This document shows, piece by piece, positions 1 to 10,151 of a DNA stretch of 64,000 bases. Source of the DNA: Clonostachys chloroleuca. Lineage: Eukaryota > Ascomycota > Sordariomycetes > Hypocreales > Bionectriaceae. The notes below the pieces were generated by a model that saw only the letters and a program-made list of their open reading frames with translations, made no database searches and was not told the origin of the DNA. How positions within the stretch are numbered: the stretch's first letter is position 1; each line of letters opens with the position of its first letter. Position numbers and translations under genes: made by a program. The stretch covers positions 6,138,001 through 6,202,000 of the forward strand of contig JBANAY010000001.1 in the NCBI GenBank assembly GCA_037952775.1. Reading direction: 5' to 3'.

Positions 1-82
1 AGATGATGATGGGATAAAACAACATGAAGTGACTCAAGAAAAGGGAAAAAATGGACGTACCTTGCACTCCCCGCACAAAACC

Positions 83-232
83 TATCGAATGTTAGCGAAA
101 AGCCCTCTACCAAACCTGTCCCCCTATATTCCTCCTCTATCGAAAGTCAGCGAAATCCCTGCTACCAAACCTTGCCCCTGTATTCCTCCTCTATCGAATG
201 TTAGCGAAAACCCTATACCAAACCTGTCCCTG
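83..232. repeat. Three imperfect direct repeats of about 54 bp
   Basis: Copies begin at 83, 138 and 192 with the core tatcgaa followed by a gcgaaa element and a pyrimidine-rich tail. Spacing is 54-55 bp. The copies differ by scattered substitutions. The rest of 1-333 shows no recognisable gene; short open frames here only follow the repeat. Confidence 0.7.
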
Positions 233-333
233 ATGTATGATGTGATGTATATGGTCGGTCCTCCGCTCCTCCCCTGAAGTCAAAGGTTAGCCTGTTCTTC
301 TATAGAAGGGGATTATTAGATACTTACCTTTCC

Positions 334-950
334 TTATAAAACCCCTCGTCGTTTCTTCCGGTCGATCCCCTTCGCTACATCGTTCACGTACCGGGTCGAC
401 GGACGGCGATCGAATCGTGTATGTCGCTCGAATCGTATCGTCATCGGCGAGGTGCGGATTGGGCGCTCTGTCTGCTTTCGCGTCGAGATTACTTCGTCCA
501 CGAACTTGTTCCACTCTTCGGCGTCTTCGTCTCTCAACCACCACGTCTTGATCTTTTCTTTGACCCTTCGAACCAGCGCTCGGAAACCGCGTCGATTCGG
601 TCGGCGTTCGGGCTCTGTCTTCCCGGCGTCATCATCACAGTGCCCACAAGGGCACCGCTCCGACGGGTCCGACTCGGCGAGCATCGCGGACCTAATCTAG
701 TTAGTATTGGTATACATCACAGTTGAAGATGACCAAGGACGATATGGGCAAGGAAGGTGGATGCTGATATGGGTAAGGAAGGGTGATGAAGATATAGGTA
801 AGGATGGAGGATGATGATATTGGTAAGGAAGGGGGATGAAAAGGTGGTGTTGGGGATGGTTTCAACTTACATCTTGGTCGGTCGTCGAGAAGATCTTCGT
901 TGCGGCGGCGGAGTGAAGTCGAAGTACGTCTGATTACGATTGAAAGCCAT
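334..950 (-). CDS. Small conserved-looking hypothetical protein, 145 aa, two exons
   Basis: I do not recognise this family. The model has exon 1 at 871-950 and exon 2 at 334-691, joined by a 179-nt intron with a GTAAGT donor, a perfect TACTAAC branch point and a TAG acceptor. Phases match and the exons sum to 146 codons. The start ATG (first base 950) is the first in frame. The protein is very rich in Arg, Lys, Glu and Asp. It has a CPCGHC cluster near residue 43 that could bind metal, a WLRDEDAEEW segment, and a basic C terminus ending in KKRRGVL. No signal peptide or membrane segment is visible. The good splice signals are the main support. Function is unknown. Confidence 0.6.
741..840. repeat. 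25-bp minisatellite, four copies
   Basis: Four head-to-tail 25-bp units fill exactly 741-840. Each starts gatat and contains a ggtaaggaagg-like core. They lie wholly inside the intron of the 334-950 gene and make that intron longer than all others in the window. A partial degenerate copy precedes them. Confidence 0.85.
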
Positions 951-1405
951 GGTCAGTAAACGCGTCAAGGATGAATGTGTTCAATACTTACAAGCGATGA
1001 AGGAAGTGTCGGTATTCGTCGTCGTTCGTGTGCGTTATCGGTGAAATCGTTGGTAATCGTTGGTAATCGTATGGGAGTGTGCGTTATCGAACTGATGATG
1101 AAAGGAAGAAGAAAATAAAGGAAAGCAGGAGGGACGAGGGGTTTAAGTAGTTTTCTCAGGGACCAGCTTGAGCTGAGACTGATCTTTCGTTTACCACTCA
1201 TCCAGCTTATGCTTTCTAAATTTCTTTCAAAGTGAGTAATGGACATGGCTTGTGATCACGTCAAGGTTTGTGATTGATTTGCCAACGCCCCCCCCCGTGG
1301 GGAAACAAGAGTTACCCCAGGATCTAGGTATGGCTAAGACTCCCCATATCTGACGAATGATCTTCCAAGAAGTCTATTTTTCTAGAGCGTTCTACGCATC
1401 TGGTT

Positions 1406-1615
1406 CATGTGAGCCGACTTAACTTTGCAATTATCACAGCTGACGACTGACTGAGTTTGTCTGGAAGAGTAAATCTGACTCAATTGGCCCTTTACTCATT
1501 TATTGGGTTGAGATGTTGGTTCTGGCATCTTCCATTGTTGCTTTTTACCTTGTACTCAAACTCTCCCACGTAACCAAATACACATGTGAACCGACTTGAC
1601 TTTGTAAATATCACA
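1406..1615. repeat. Diverged 33-bp direct repeat pair
   Basis: The segments 1406-1438 and 1583-1615 match at 29 of 33 positions by eye. Three of the four differences are transitions. They may be remains of an old, mutated repetitive element. Confidence 0.55.
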
Positions 1616-3138
1616 TGCAAGCGTCTGTGTTTATTTCTGAAAAGCATATTTTGTTCAACTGACCTCTGATGAATGTTGTTTACCATTTCCCAATGTGGTC
1701 TTCGAAACCCCCCGTTGGTAGAAATCCACACTGATACACTACCCCATGAGGAAATTGGATTGAAATATGATTTGACTGACTTCCCCAACATATAGACCAA
1801 GGAAAAAACGGGATATATACTGCATTTTGAACTCGTCTTTGGGCTTCAATCAACATACATGCAATTGGTCGAGCCATTTTATCCTCAGCCATTTTCTTTT
1901 TCTTTGAATTCTCATTGGCCCAGCACCAAGTCAATTGATTGAATTGACTCCGAGCAAATGCAATGCAAGAAAGAGGAAAGCCGAGGGCAGAAACGTCTCA
2001 ATGATACTATATTGCTAAATGACACCTTATGACCCGTTTACCTGACAATATTTACAATCTTGATGCCTTGGGTCCTGCTGATTTTTAATTGATGCTATTT
2101 TTTTTTCAATGCACGAAAGCGTCATTCTATTTTCACAGCCCCTAACCTCGCAAGACCATCTGGAACCCCATTACATCACTGAAGAGAAGCTTTGTGACTC
2201 GACAAACTCATTATTGGGTTTTGATCAAAGGGTAAAAGAAAGTTGAAAGGTAATAAAGGAACAAGCTTTAGAAGCTATAGAGTGCTTTGGCCACCAGAAG
2301 GGAACATGTGGAGCTAGTAGTGGCAATGTTTTGATTCTATCTCATTATTCGGGCTTCTGGTCAAGTATTCAAAGTTGAACTCGCAAGTCATGCGAAATTT
2401 CCATCAGCGTATGAGTCAAATTGTTGTCGGGCATATTGACGTCAATAGGAACTCAGATATCTACCCCACAACCCAATTTGCCACGACTTACGCATTGACG
2501 CTGGTGTAAAGTGTGCCCTGAGTCAATCTCTCGCCCGGGATCAATATGGTTCTTACATCTGTCCATCTGACTTTTTTTTTAATGGAGGGTCTGGAAAAGC
2601 ATAGTTGGTTCGCTTGTAGGAGTGGCCTCGACGAACCTACGATGAACTCAGAAAGTATGGATGTCTCACGAAGTAGTCCGAACTCATCTAGAGCGCGTTG
2701 CGTCGATAATATCTACGCTCACTGCTAGCAAGCTATATAATGATAGATGTGGTTGTACAAATCCAGCCAGGATGATTCAAATAGTGTATTATGTCCCCAA
2801 TCCATGGACGCTAGAACGGCTACTGGTTAAAAGATAATATTCTATGCTCTGTCGCGATCCCTTCTCCAAGCGTAAGAAAGTACCTGAGCAAGGGTTTAAA
2901 CAGTGAGGCGGTGATTAATAAACACATCTCGTTATGCAGGGTGCCTCGCATCAACCGAAAGAGACAGGTTTAGGCAGTGTGATAGATGCATAGTCGTCTA
3001 AATAATCATGGTCAAAAGGGGATATGGCGGAGATAAAGGCGTGTTCTGGTTGTAGGGCGTGAAGTGTGGGGTAACCCGGAGCAAAACCGGAGAGCGGTGA
3101 TCGGCCTTCCCATTTTGTTTCGGTGGCAGACGCGGGGA

Positions 3139-3146
3139 TTTAAATA
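3139..3146 (+). promoter_or_regulatory. TATA-like element upstream of MFS gene
   Basis: The octamer tttaaata lies about 105 bp upstream of the proposed MFS start codon and is followed by a pyrimidine-rich stretch, a common layout in fungal core promoters. The evidence is only positional. Confidence 0.3.
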
Positions 3147-3250
3147 CTCCCTCTCTTTCCTCCGTGTGTGAGAAAAATTGACGGACCCTGCCCTTTCAAA
3201 GACGGCTTGAGTTGTGGAAGGAGTTGCCTGTTGTTCACCTCGGATGTTGC

Positions 3251-4915
3251 ATGATGGCTACCGGAACCGAGAACAGTGTCTGGCTGGATGCCGCCGTGCT
3301 GCTCCCAGATGAGAAAATTCCTGTTAAATTCTCTCGTGTATGCTCAATTCCTCGAGATCAAACTACCATTCAGACATAAGAAGAATGCTGACGACAACGT
3401 TTCTGGAAGACGAAAAAACTACTAGTGGCAGCGGCAGGTCTCGTTTCCATCTCGAACAGCGCTTTGGCCTCATCTCTCCCGTCGGGAGCAGCTAGTGAGA
3501 TTGTGAAGGACTTCAAAATCACCAACCCACTGTACCCTGTGCTGCTCAATTCCGTGTTTATGATTGGATTTGCTTTTGGCCCTCTTGTTTTTGGGCCTCT
3601 CAGTGAGCACATCGGACGACGACTAGTCATCATTGGCACCTACGTTGGGTACATGATCTTTACCATCTGCTGTGCCGTAAGCCCCTCCTACTCGGCTTTG
3701 ATATTCTTTCGCTTCCTCTGTGGGGTTGCTGCCTCGTCTCCTAATGTCGTTGTTGGTCCTATTTATGCGGATATTTTCGACATTCCCGAGGAGAGGGGCA
3801 ACGCCGTGTCCATCTATGGATGTGTGACTGCCATGCTACCGCCATTCGGACCCATCATATCAGGCTATGTTGTGGAAAAATACTCCTGGAGACTTAGTTT
3901 CTGGATCGCGTTGGCCATTTCTGGTGTGTTTTTGCCGCTGATTCTTTGGCTACCCGAAACCTACATCCACTTCATCAGACGGCAGCACATGAAGCGCAAT
4001 AACATTGAATTGGCCGTCGTCAATGATCCGTATGGGAAAGAGCAGCCCAGTCTGCGGGAAGAACTCAAAATTGTCTTCGCCAGGCCGTTCATCATGATCG
4101 TCAAGGAACCGGTTGTGCTTTTTACGGGGCTATATTTGTCGTTAATCTATGCGACTCTCTATCTATTCTTCCAGTCCTATTTTATCATTTACCAAGGTTT
4201 GGAGTATTCCTACCCCAAAGATTTCACACCGGAGAAGCTAAGATTCCAGCAGGCGTTTATGGCCTCTCCGCAGGAGAGGTTGGCTTGACATTCTTACCAG
4301 GTAACCACATTCATCGGTCCCCTTCTTGCTTCCCGGAATCTCACAATTGATAGTGTCCGGCGGTTCACTCTCTGCATTGTTCATCTCTCTATGGTACACG
4401 TCTTACCATCGCAGATGTATGTTATCAGGAGCTGAATGGGCCATGAAAATTGAATACCGCCGCCTTCCCCTTGCCTGCTTCGGTGGCCCATTGTGAGTTC
4501 CTTCATTGTTACCATATCAGATGACCCCTTCACTGACCTCGGCAGAATCATTATTTCTCTATTCTGGCTGGGATGGACCTCCTTCCCATGGATTCATCCT
4601 GCAGTCCCTGCTATGTCGGGACTCCTGTTTGGTGCTGGATACATCATCATTTTCATGTCGCTCCTAAACTACGTGACTGATGCCTACAGGGAATTTTCGG
4701 CTTCTGCCCAGGCGTCAATGAGCACCATGCGGTCTATAACGGCTGTTTGCCTTCCTCTAGCGGCTCCCCAAATGTATGGCAACTTGGGGATCCAGTGGGC
4801 TTGTTCACTCCTGGGTTTCATCACACTCATATTGGCCATTATCCCATTTGCCTTCATCAAGTACGGAGAAAAGCTACGGAAGAAGAGTCCTTTCTGTCAA
4901 CAGCTTGCGACCTGA
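3251..4915 (+). CDS. MFS transporter, DHA1 (drug:H+ antiporter) type, 476 aa
   Basis: Plasma-membrane major facilitator, probably exporting a small molecule by proton antiport; the substrate cannot be read from sequence. Five exons fit: 3251-3337, 3410-4196, 4253-4300, 4354-4492 and 4546-4915, with introns of 72, 56, 53 and 53 nt. The sum is 477 codons. The splices restore family motifs: motif A (GPLSEHIGRR) after the second membrane helix, VYGLSAGEVGLTFLP across the third exon, and a FGGPLIIISLFWLGW helix across the last junction. A naive reading of exon 2 runs on to a false stop at 4288. About 12 hydrophobic helices are visible. A second ATG at 3254 is an equally possible start. The neighbour downstream is a SnoaL-like protein, but no biosynthetic core gene lies next to it. 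Confidence 0.88.
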
Positions 4916-5484
4916 ATACGGGTTCTCAGGGAAATGAGTGATTTGCGGTGAAGGCAGTCTCCATTTACATTTCCGAGAGAAGGCCTGTCAGTTATCCTCA
5001 TTCCAAGGACGCCAAGCCCTGGTAAATCAGTTCTGGTCAAAAAGCTCCACCTTGGACTGTGGAGAGCGCTCGTACGATGGCTCTTAACGAAGGACATTCG
5101 GGTGGTCCGAAATGTAAAATCCATAGGATACTGCTCAATAATACGCTTTCCGCTTCAGTGGATCTCGGACAAGTTTGTTCGGGGAGTTCAAATGCCGAAA
5201 GCACTGCTCAAGGCTCTGCTGTATGTACTTTAATGGGCTATTTGCATGGCCTCAGATAAGTGTTCGGGCAATTGAAATATCCGAAAGAACTGTTGAATCG
5301 TCTAGTGAACACCTCGATTGTAGCTAATCCAACTATAGATTCGTAAAGACCGTTTTGCTAATATCTTGGCTAAGACATGTACGCTGTTATAAATGATCAT
5401 GTGCATCACCTAGATACACTTGGAATTGCCTTTCCAAAACATCCCCAACAGCAACATCCCTGAATATACTTGGAGATATACATA
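4916..5484. other. Intergenic between MFS and SnoaL-like genes
   Basis: No gene is seen. A tataaa element at 5388-5393 lies about 92 bp upstream of the SnoaL-like start and is a candidate TATA box. Confidence 0.5.
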
Positions 5485-6073
5485 ATGGGCTACGGTACAG
5501 AATCTACTCTCTGGCAATCAGATGCCTTCAGCCAGCCCATCAAGGATCTCATCTCGAAGTACTACGAGCTGTCCGATTCACCCCAGGCAGATGCTGGAGA
5601 GATCCTAGCATCCAAAGTGTTCTCTAGCAACGCCTGCGTTATATCACCTCAGGGAAGCTTCGCTGGCTCTGCTGGTTTGTAAAGCTTGTTCTGGATGCGA
5701 TCAACTTGGTTGCTAATAAGAGAGATTTTAGATATCGCAGCCAGTCGTGAAAATGCTTGGAAGGTCGTTGAGTCGCGGAAGCACACCATCGACCGGGCCT
5801 TCTTTGGCAGCCAGGGAGGATCCCCAGAAATAGTGATCATCGGCAGTCTTTTCATGACCTTTCGCAACGGGAAGAGTCTTGATTCTCCATTCGCCACACA
5901 TATCAAGCTCGATGCTGCTTCTGCCTCCACCTCGCAGCCTTTAATAAGCTATATGGAAGTCTATACTGTAAGCTGCCCTGTCTATGAGGAACTCTGTTCT
6001 TACTGAAATGTTGTCAATTGACCACTTTTGAGTACAGGATCTGTCCCCTGCTACGAAGCACTTACCAAACTAA
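5485..6073 (+). CDS. SnoaL/NTF2-like domain protein, 153 aa
   Basis: Small single-domain protein of the SnoaL-like (NTF2 fold) type that fungi often carry near secondary-metabolite genes, where members act as cyclases, hydratases or isomerases. The exact reaction here is unknown. Exons are 5485-5674, 5732-5967 and 6038-6073 (introns of 57 and 70 nt); phases agree and the sum is 154 codons. Visible features are an N-terminal helix (IKDLISKYYELSDS), a FSSNACVISPQGSFAGSADI segment, an AFFGSQGGSPEIVIIGSLFM strand pair and a short C terminus completed by the last 36-nt exon. No signal peptide is present. Start choice: the first ATG of the frame, 5485. Confidence 0.82.
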
Positions 6074-6809
6074 AATATAGTCTTGATTAGACACTAAAGA
6101 GAATTACAGCATAATTCATAATTTACCATTATCCAATAAAGAAATATGTAAGGAATAGGCCGTCCGACATTGGCATCTTGTGGATTGATTTGATGGTTTC
6201 GATGTCTTGGATAACTTCAGACAGCGTTGACCCACCGAGTGAGTGCCCCAAAGAACTACCGGAAATCAACCCCGAATGCAGTTATTGAAGAAACGTGCCT
6301 AGAGAAAGGTTGGCAAGAGATATTCACTGCAGGTTTGAGGCGCTGGAGGCCTCTATGCACGGAAACCGGATCGACCGGTCATGGACGGATCAGCTACGTG
6401 TACATCCGCCTCAACACGGGAGTCGGAATGGGCCGATGCAATTATGCTTATTTCTCCCCCAAAACCGAATTAATGAAATACAAATCGAACACAGATACTT
6501 GGGCGGTCAGGACGTGAATTGACTCGTTTTATTTCATGTCTCCCCAGAGCTAAGATTGTGTAGAATCACTGTAAGCATTGATCGAAATCACGGAGCCTTC
6601 ACGTTGGTATGTTCAGTAATCGTCAAATTTCGTAATGCTATGTTTCTATTTCGGCCAAATCCAGCTGGCACAACCAAATCATAAGTAAAAAATCGCTAAT
6701 GTGTCCCTTCCGCATCGCTATTATTCCCTAACAGATCCATAAATCTGGGCTTGATTATCACTAAGACATGCGCAAGCAGACCGGCTACTCGGGCAGAGTC
6801 TAGGTCTGC
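6074..6809. other. Intergenic between convergent SnoaL-like and trypsin genes
   Basis: Open frames of up to 96 codons occur (6227-6517) but show no family resemblance and no splice context. The stretch probably holds the two 3' ends. Confidence 0.5.
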
Positions 6810-7807
6810 TCATGCAAAGAACCGTCTTGCCACTGCAGGCTTCCACATCTTGCTGTTGATGAGCTCGCGGTAGTAGCCGACGCGAGCGTAGACGCCGGGT
6901 GAGTTCTCACGGGCGCATCCAAAGCCGAAGGACACGACGCCGATGACGTTGCCGTTCTCATCGTTGAGCAGAGGACCGCCGCTGTCGCCCTGGCACGAGT
7001 CGATGCCGCCCTTGAGGTCTCCGGCACAGAACATGCCTTCGGTGATGTTGGCGTCGAGCGTCTTCTTGCACTCGGCGCGGTCGATGACGGGGAAGGAGGC
7101 CTTCTGCAGAGTGTCCGCCAATTCACCACCTTCCGAAGTGTGGCCCCTATCCATTTTGTTAGAACCGTCAAAACGGTGGGAATCTTCTTTTTCAGCTTGC
7201 TGTACTTACCAGCCTGCTACAGTGACTTGGGTCCCGGCCTTGGGGTCGCTCTTCGGAGGAGACAGTGTGGCGTAGGTGATGTTGTTGGTCTTCTCGATCG
7301 GTTCCTCGAGCTGCACGAGAGCAAGGTCGTTTTCGGCCGAGGTTGCGTTGTAGTCGGGATGTAACCAGATGGATGCCGCATTGACTGTGACGCCGCCTTC
7401 GTTACGAATCTGCATGCAGTGTAAGCTTCGTTTCCGGCTCAGGACGGGATGGACCTGTTGGTCCATGCAGGACCAGGAAAACAAGAATCCAGGCATAGAA
7501 ACAATTGAACTGTGAGGATAAATCCAAGGACACTACATACCCTGTGACCAGCACGGATTTGGACATTTTCTGCGTCCTCGGAAGCGAGGCAGTGGGCGGC
7601 AGTCAGGACAGTAAGCGAATTCAAGAGTGTTCCGCCGCAGTAGTGTCCTTCTTCACCCTCCGTCTTGCTCTCGAGACTGACGATAAAGGGAAATTCAGTA
7701 GCACTGGCTTCCTGCCCACCAACGACATTGACCGTGGAAATGCCAACATCAGGAACGGGCTTTGCCGCGGCGAGAGCAGGCAGGAGGGCTAAGACGGACG
7801 ACTTCAT
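6810..7807 (-). CDS. Secreted trypsin-like serine protease, 267 aa
   Basis: Extracellular endopeptidase of the S1 (chymotrypsin/trypsin) family. Three exons: 7541-7807, 7210-7409 and 6810-7146 (introns of 131 and 63 nt), 268 codons in total. Residues 1-15 form a signal peptide, followed by a short propeptide; the mature protein would begin at VVGG (residue 28). The catalytic triad is visible as His72 (LTAAHC), Asp117 (ENDLAL) and Ser211 (CQGDSGGP). Asp205, six residues before the serine, predicts cleavage after Lys/Arg. Cysteine positions match trypsin disulfides. The length is normal for fungal trypsins. Such enzymes are patchily distributed in ascomycetes and are best known from plant- and insect-associated species (family knowledge). 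The gene stands alone. Confidence 0.95.
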
Positions 7808-8496
7808 TTTCGGTGCGGGAGGCGAAACACTCTCTTCTCAATAAGTAGGATTCGGGGGACACAAAAGGAGAAACAAGAAGGAAAAAAGCAAGAAAAAAAC
7901 ACAAATAGAATCCGGTCAACAGAAACTATAGCAAAACGAAAAACGAGATGAATCAAACGAAAAGACAAACGTGTTGGTTGGAGCGGGAGCCAGCATCCTT
8001 ATACCAACGGGACGGCCATGTATTATTAGAAGCCTGCACGCACCGTAATCTTACAGCGTCCTCAGCTCAAGCCTCGCATGAGTATCCACTGTCGAGGGAC
8101 TTTGGGATGTTTTGACCGTACCCACACGGATTGGCTGTTGCAGCCGATTCTACGCGGCCACTCTGGCTGGAAACAATGATCCTCGTTCATGCTGGCTGAG
8201 TCAAAGAGACGCGAGGCCTCCGTTATAAGTCATGCACGTGCTGTTCTTCCTTTCTTCAATGTTGTCATTGAGACCTGAAGTTCCTCCGCACTGGTTGGAT
8301 TGATCCACGGTGTGAGATCTACCCCCGGAGACGCTCCACAGTTGCAGCGACACGCGTGTATTACTGTGCATAATATTGGCTGATCTCACTCCGTCTGGGG
8401 TGAACACGTCTACTGAAGCGATTAACGGTCTAGTGGCAATTGTTTGTTATTGCATCTGAAGTAAGCCGATGCTCATGAGGGATTTGTAAATGTTAA
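7808..8496. other. Intergenic: trypsin promoter and SDR 3' end
   Basis: No gene is seen. About 7850-7960 is strongly purine-rich on the + strand, that is pyrimidine-rich on the trypsin coding strand, typical of a fungal 5' leader or core promoter. A TATAAGG element (minus strand) sits at 7997-8003. Confidence 0.5.
7997..8003 (-). promoter_or_regulatory. Candidate TATA box of the trypsin gene
   Basis: TATAAGG on the minus strand, about 190 bp upstream of the trypsin ATG and followed by a long pyrimidine-rich leader. Evidence is positional only. Confidence 0.35.
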
Positions 8497-9416
8497 CTAA
8501 GTCAAAATATACCCGCCGTCTACGATAATGTCTGCTCCTGTTATGTAGCAGCACGCGTCGCTGGCGAGGAAAACGTAGATCTGTTTCATGTCCGTTAGTA
8601 TGTAGATTACAAAGACTTATTATTCGTGATGGGAAGAAACTTGCACTCTTGAGCTCGGCAGCCTTTGCCATGCGTTTTCCAGGAATCATATCCATCCATT
8701 TGTCGAAACGCTCCTTTGGCTGAACGAAAAGCACTAGGTTTTCTGTTAGCCCATCGCCTCGCTTTGATCGTGAGAACACGGGCATCCCTACTTTCCGTCT
8801 CGATGAACCCTGGGGAGACACAGTTGACTCGCGCAAAGTCTACCCATTCGACTGCCAGACTCTTGGCTAGATGCACAGCAGCAGCTTTTGATGAGTTATA
8901 GGCGGCTTGTCTTTGGGGAACATTGACGACAGTGGCGCTGACGCTTGCTGTGATGATCAGGTTCCCTCTCCCCTGTTCCTTGAACACTTTCCCTGCGGCC
9001 TGTGCCGTCCACATCACCCCGTCAAAATTTACACTATTGTTAGCCTGCCATATCTCCTCCGTGTACTCAAGATTTGGGATATCTGCGCAAACGCCAGAAT
9101 TGGCAACCATGACATCAAGTCGGCCAAAATCAGCAACAATCTGAGCGACAGTTGCTGCAATGGCGGCGCGAGAGCGTACATCGCTTTGGTACGTCTGAAC
9201 CTTCACATTATTTTCTGCTGCAATCTTTTCACCAACTTCTGCCGCGTGATTACTGGTGGCGAAAATTATCGCGACATTGGCTCCGGCCCCAGCCAAGCCG
9301 CGCACGACTTCCAGACCGATGCCCTTTGCACCGCCAGTCACGGCTGCAATCTTGCCTTTGAGTGAGAACTGAGAAAGCACGTGTGTGTTGACGTCGGCAG
9401 GCTGGAATAAAGGCAT
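8497..9416 (-). CDS. Short-chain dehydrogenase/reductase, mannitol / L-xylulose reductase type, 268 aa
   Basis: Cytosolic NAD(P)(H)-dependent oxidoreductase of the classical SDR family, closest in pattern to fungal polyol dehydrogenases (mannitol dehydrogenase, sorbose or L-xylulose reductase). The cofactor motif TGGAKGIG is at residues 27-34, the NSG structural motif is present, and the catalytic Ser (ITASVS) and YNSSK follow in order. Exons are 8792-9416, 8645-8742 and 8497-8580. Intron 1 (49 nt) is GT-AG. Intron 2 (64 nt) fits only as a GC-AG intron with donor GCAAGT, which restores the conserved YVFLASDA...VDGGY end; the sum is 269 codons. The frame extends upstream only to a TTG, so the ATG at 9416 is the start. 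The nearby sugar porter and xylitol dehydrogenase support a sugar/polyol substrate. Confidence 0.88.
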
Positions 9417-10151
9417 CTTGGATTTCGGTTCAATGCAGAGGGCTCTGGTGCTTGGGGGAGATGTGGTATAATCTGGCCAGGAGTTGGGATTGCCGGAATG
9501 AGCATCGTATTTCAAGACCAAGTTTCACGAGGCCAGTGGGGGACCTTGAAACTAGTCGATCTCATTTTCCATTTAGCAATAGATTTAGAACAAATTTACT
9601 TTCTAGAGAATTAAAACAAACGCGATGACGCTCGGAGCGGCTTGTGCTGCGACCCCAATTCGTCATTTCTTGCGAAGTGATCTGCAGAAGGCTTTGTGAT
9701 TGGATCCAGATTGGAAAATTACCCGAGAGTGTGGAATTGCATTTTTTGACTTCTCTGTCTATCCATGTGGTTTGACATGGAAGAGTTGTAGGCTGGAGAA
9801 GCCAGTGGAGAGACCATGCACAGCAAAAGTCTAGTTCAATTGGCTGTTTGTTTAACTTTGGGATGGGTACACATTCAATCAACCATTTGTGAGATATACA
9901 TAGCCCATTAGAACTTGTTTCTGTAGTACGTGAGTATAGACGGTGAAGTAAGTACAGCATAAGACTATCATTACCTAATTATAGAAATAGATGAAGTGTC
10001 GTACTGTTGCTTTATTCTTGGAATTATTGCATTATAAGAGAAACATAGGTTCTCTAATTTAGTCATATTGATTTAAAAGCTTGTGCAATCGATGTGGAAT
10101 GTCTCGGGATGTTCCCTAAGAGGATGCCCTTCGCCGGAAAATATGTGCTCA
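9417..10151. other. Intergenic: SDR promoter and sugar porter 3' end
   Basis: No gene is seen; the 9562-9960 open frame has no recognisable features. Confidence 0.5.

Larger units (their letters stand above)
951..3250. other. Intergenic, 2.3 kb, with degenerate repeats
   Basis: No convincing gene was found. The stretch holds a nine-C run at 1288-1296, a diverged 33-bp direct repeat (1406-1438 and 1583-1615), and a segment at 1502-1547 that recurs near 23295-23340. The last 400 bp should contain the promoter of the MFS gene. Confidence 0.5.

Noticed and set aside
1..246. CRISPR-like array
   Set aside because: Only three diverged 54-bp tandem copies without distinct spacers, in a eukaryotic genome.
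4197..4288. Apparent frameshift in the MFS gene
   Set aside because: A 56-nt intron (4197-4252) restores VYGLSAGEVGLTFLP, so no frame break is needed.
6227..6517. 96-codon open frame
   Set aside because: No family resemblance, overlapping equal-length frames and no splice context.
8607..8800. SDR C terminus reading on past GFIETE
   Set aside because: The continued frame lacks SDR features; two introns give the conserved end.
9417..9521. Longer N terminus of the SDR
   Set aside because: It begins with TTG and adds no conserved sequence; ATG 9416 is preferred.
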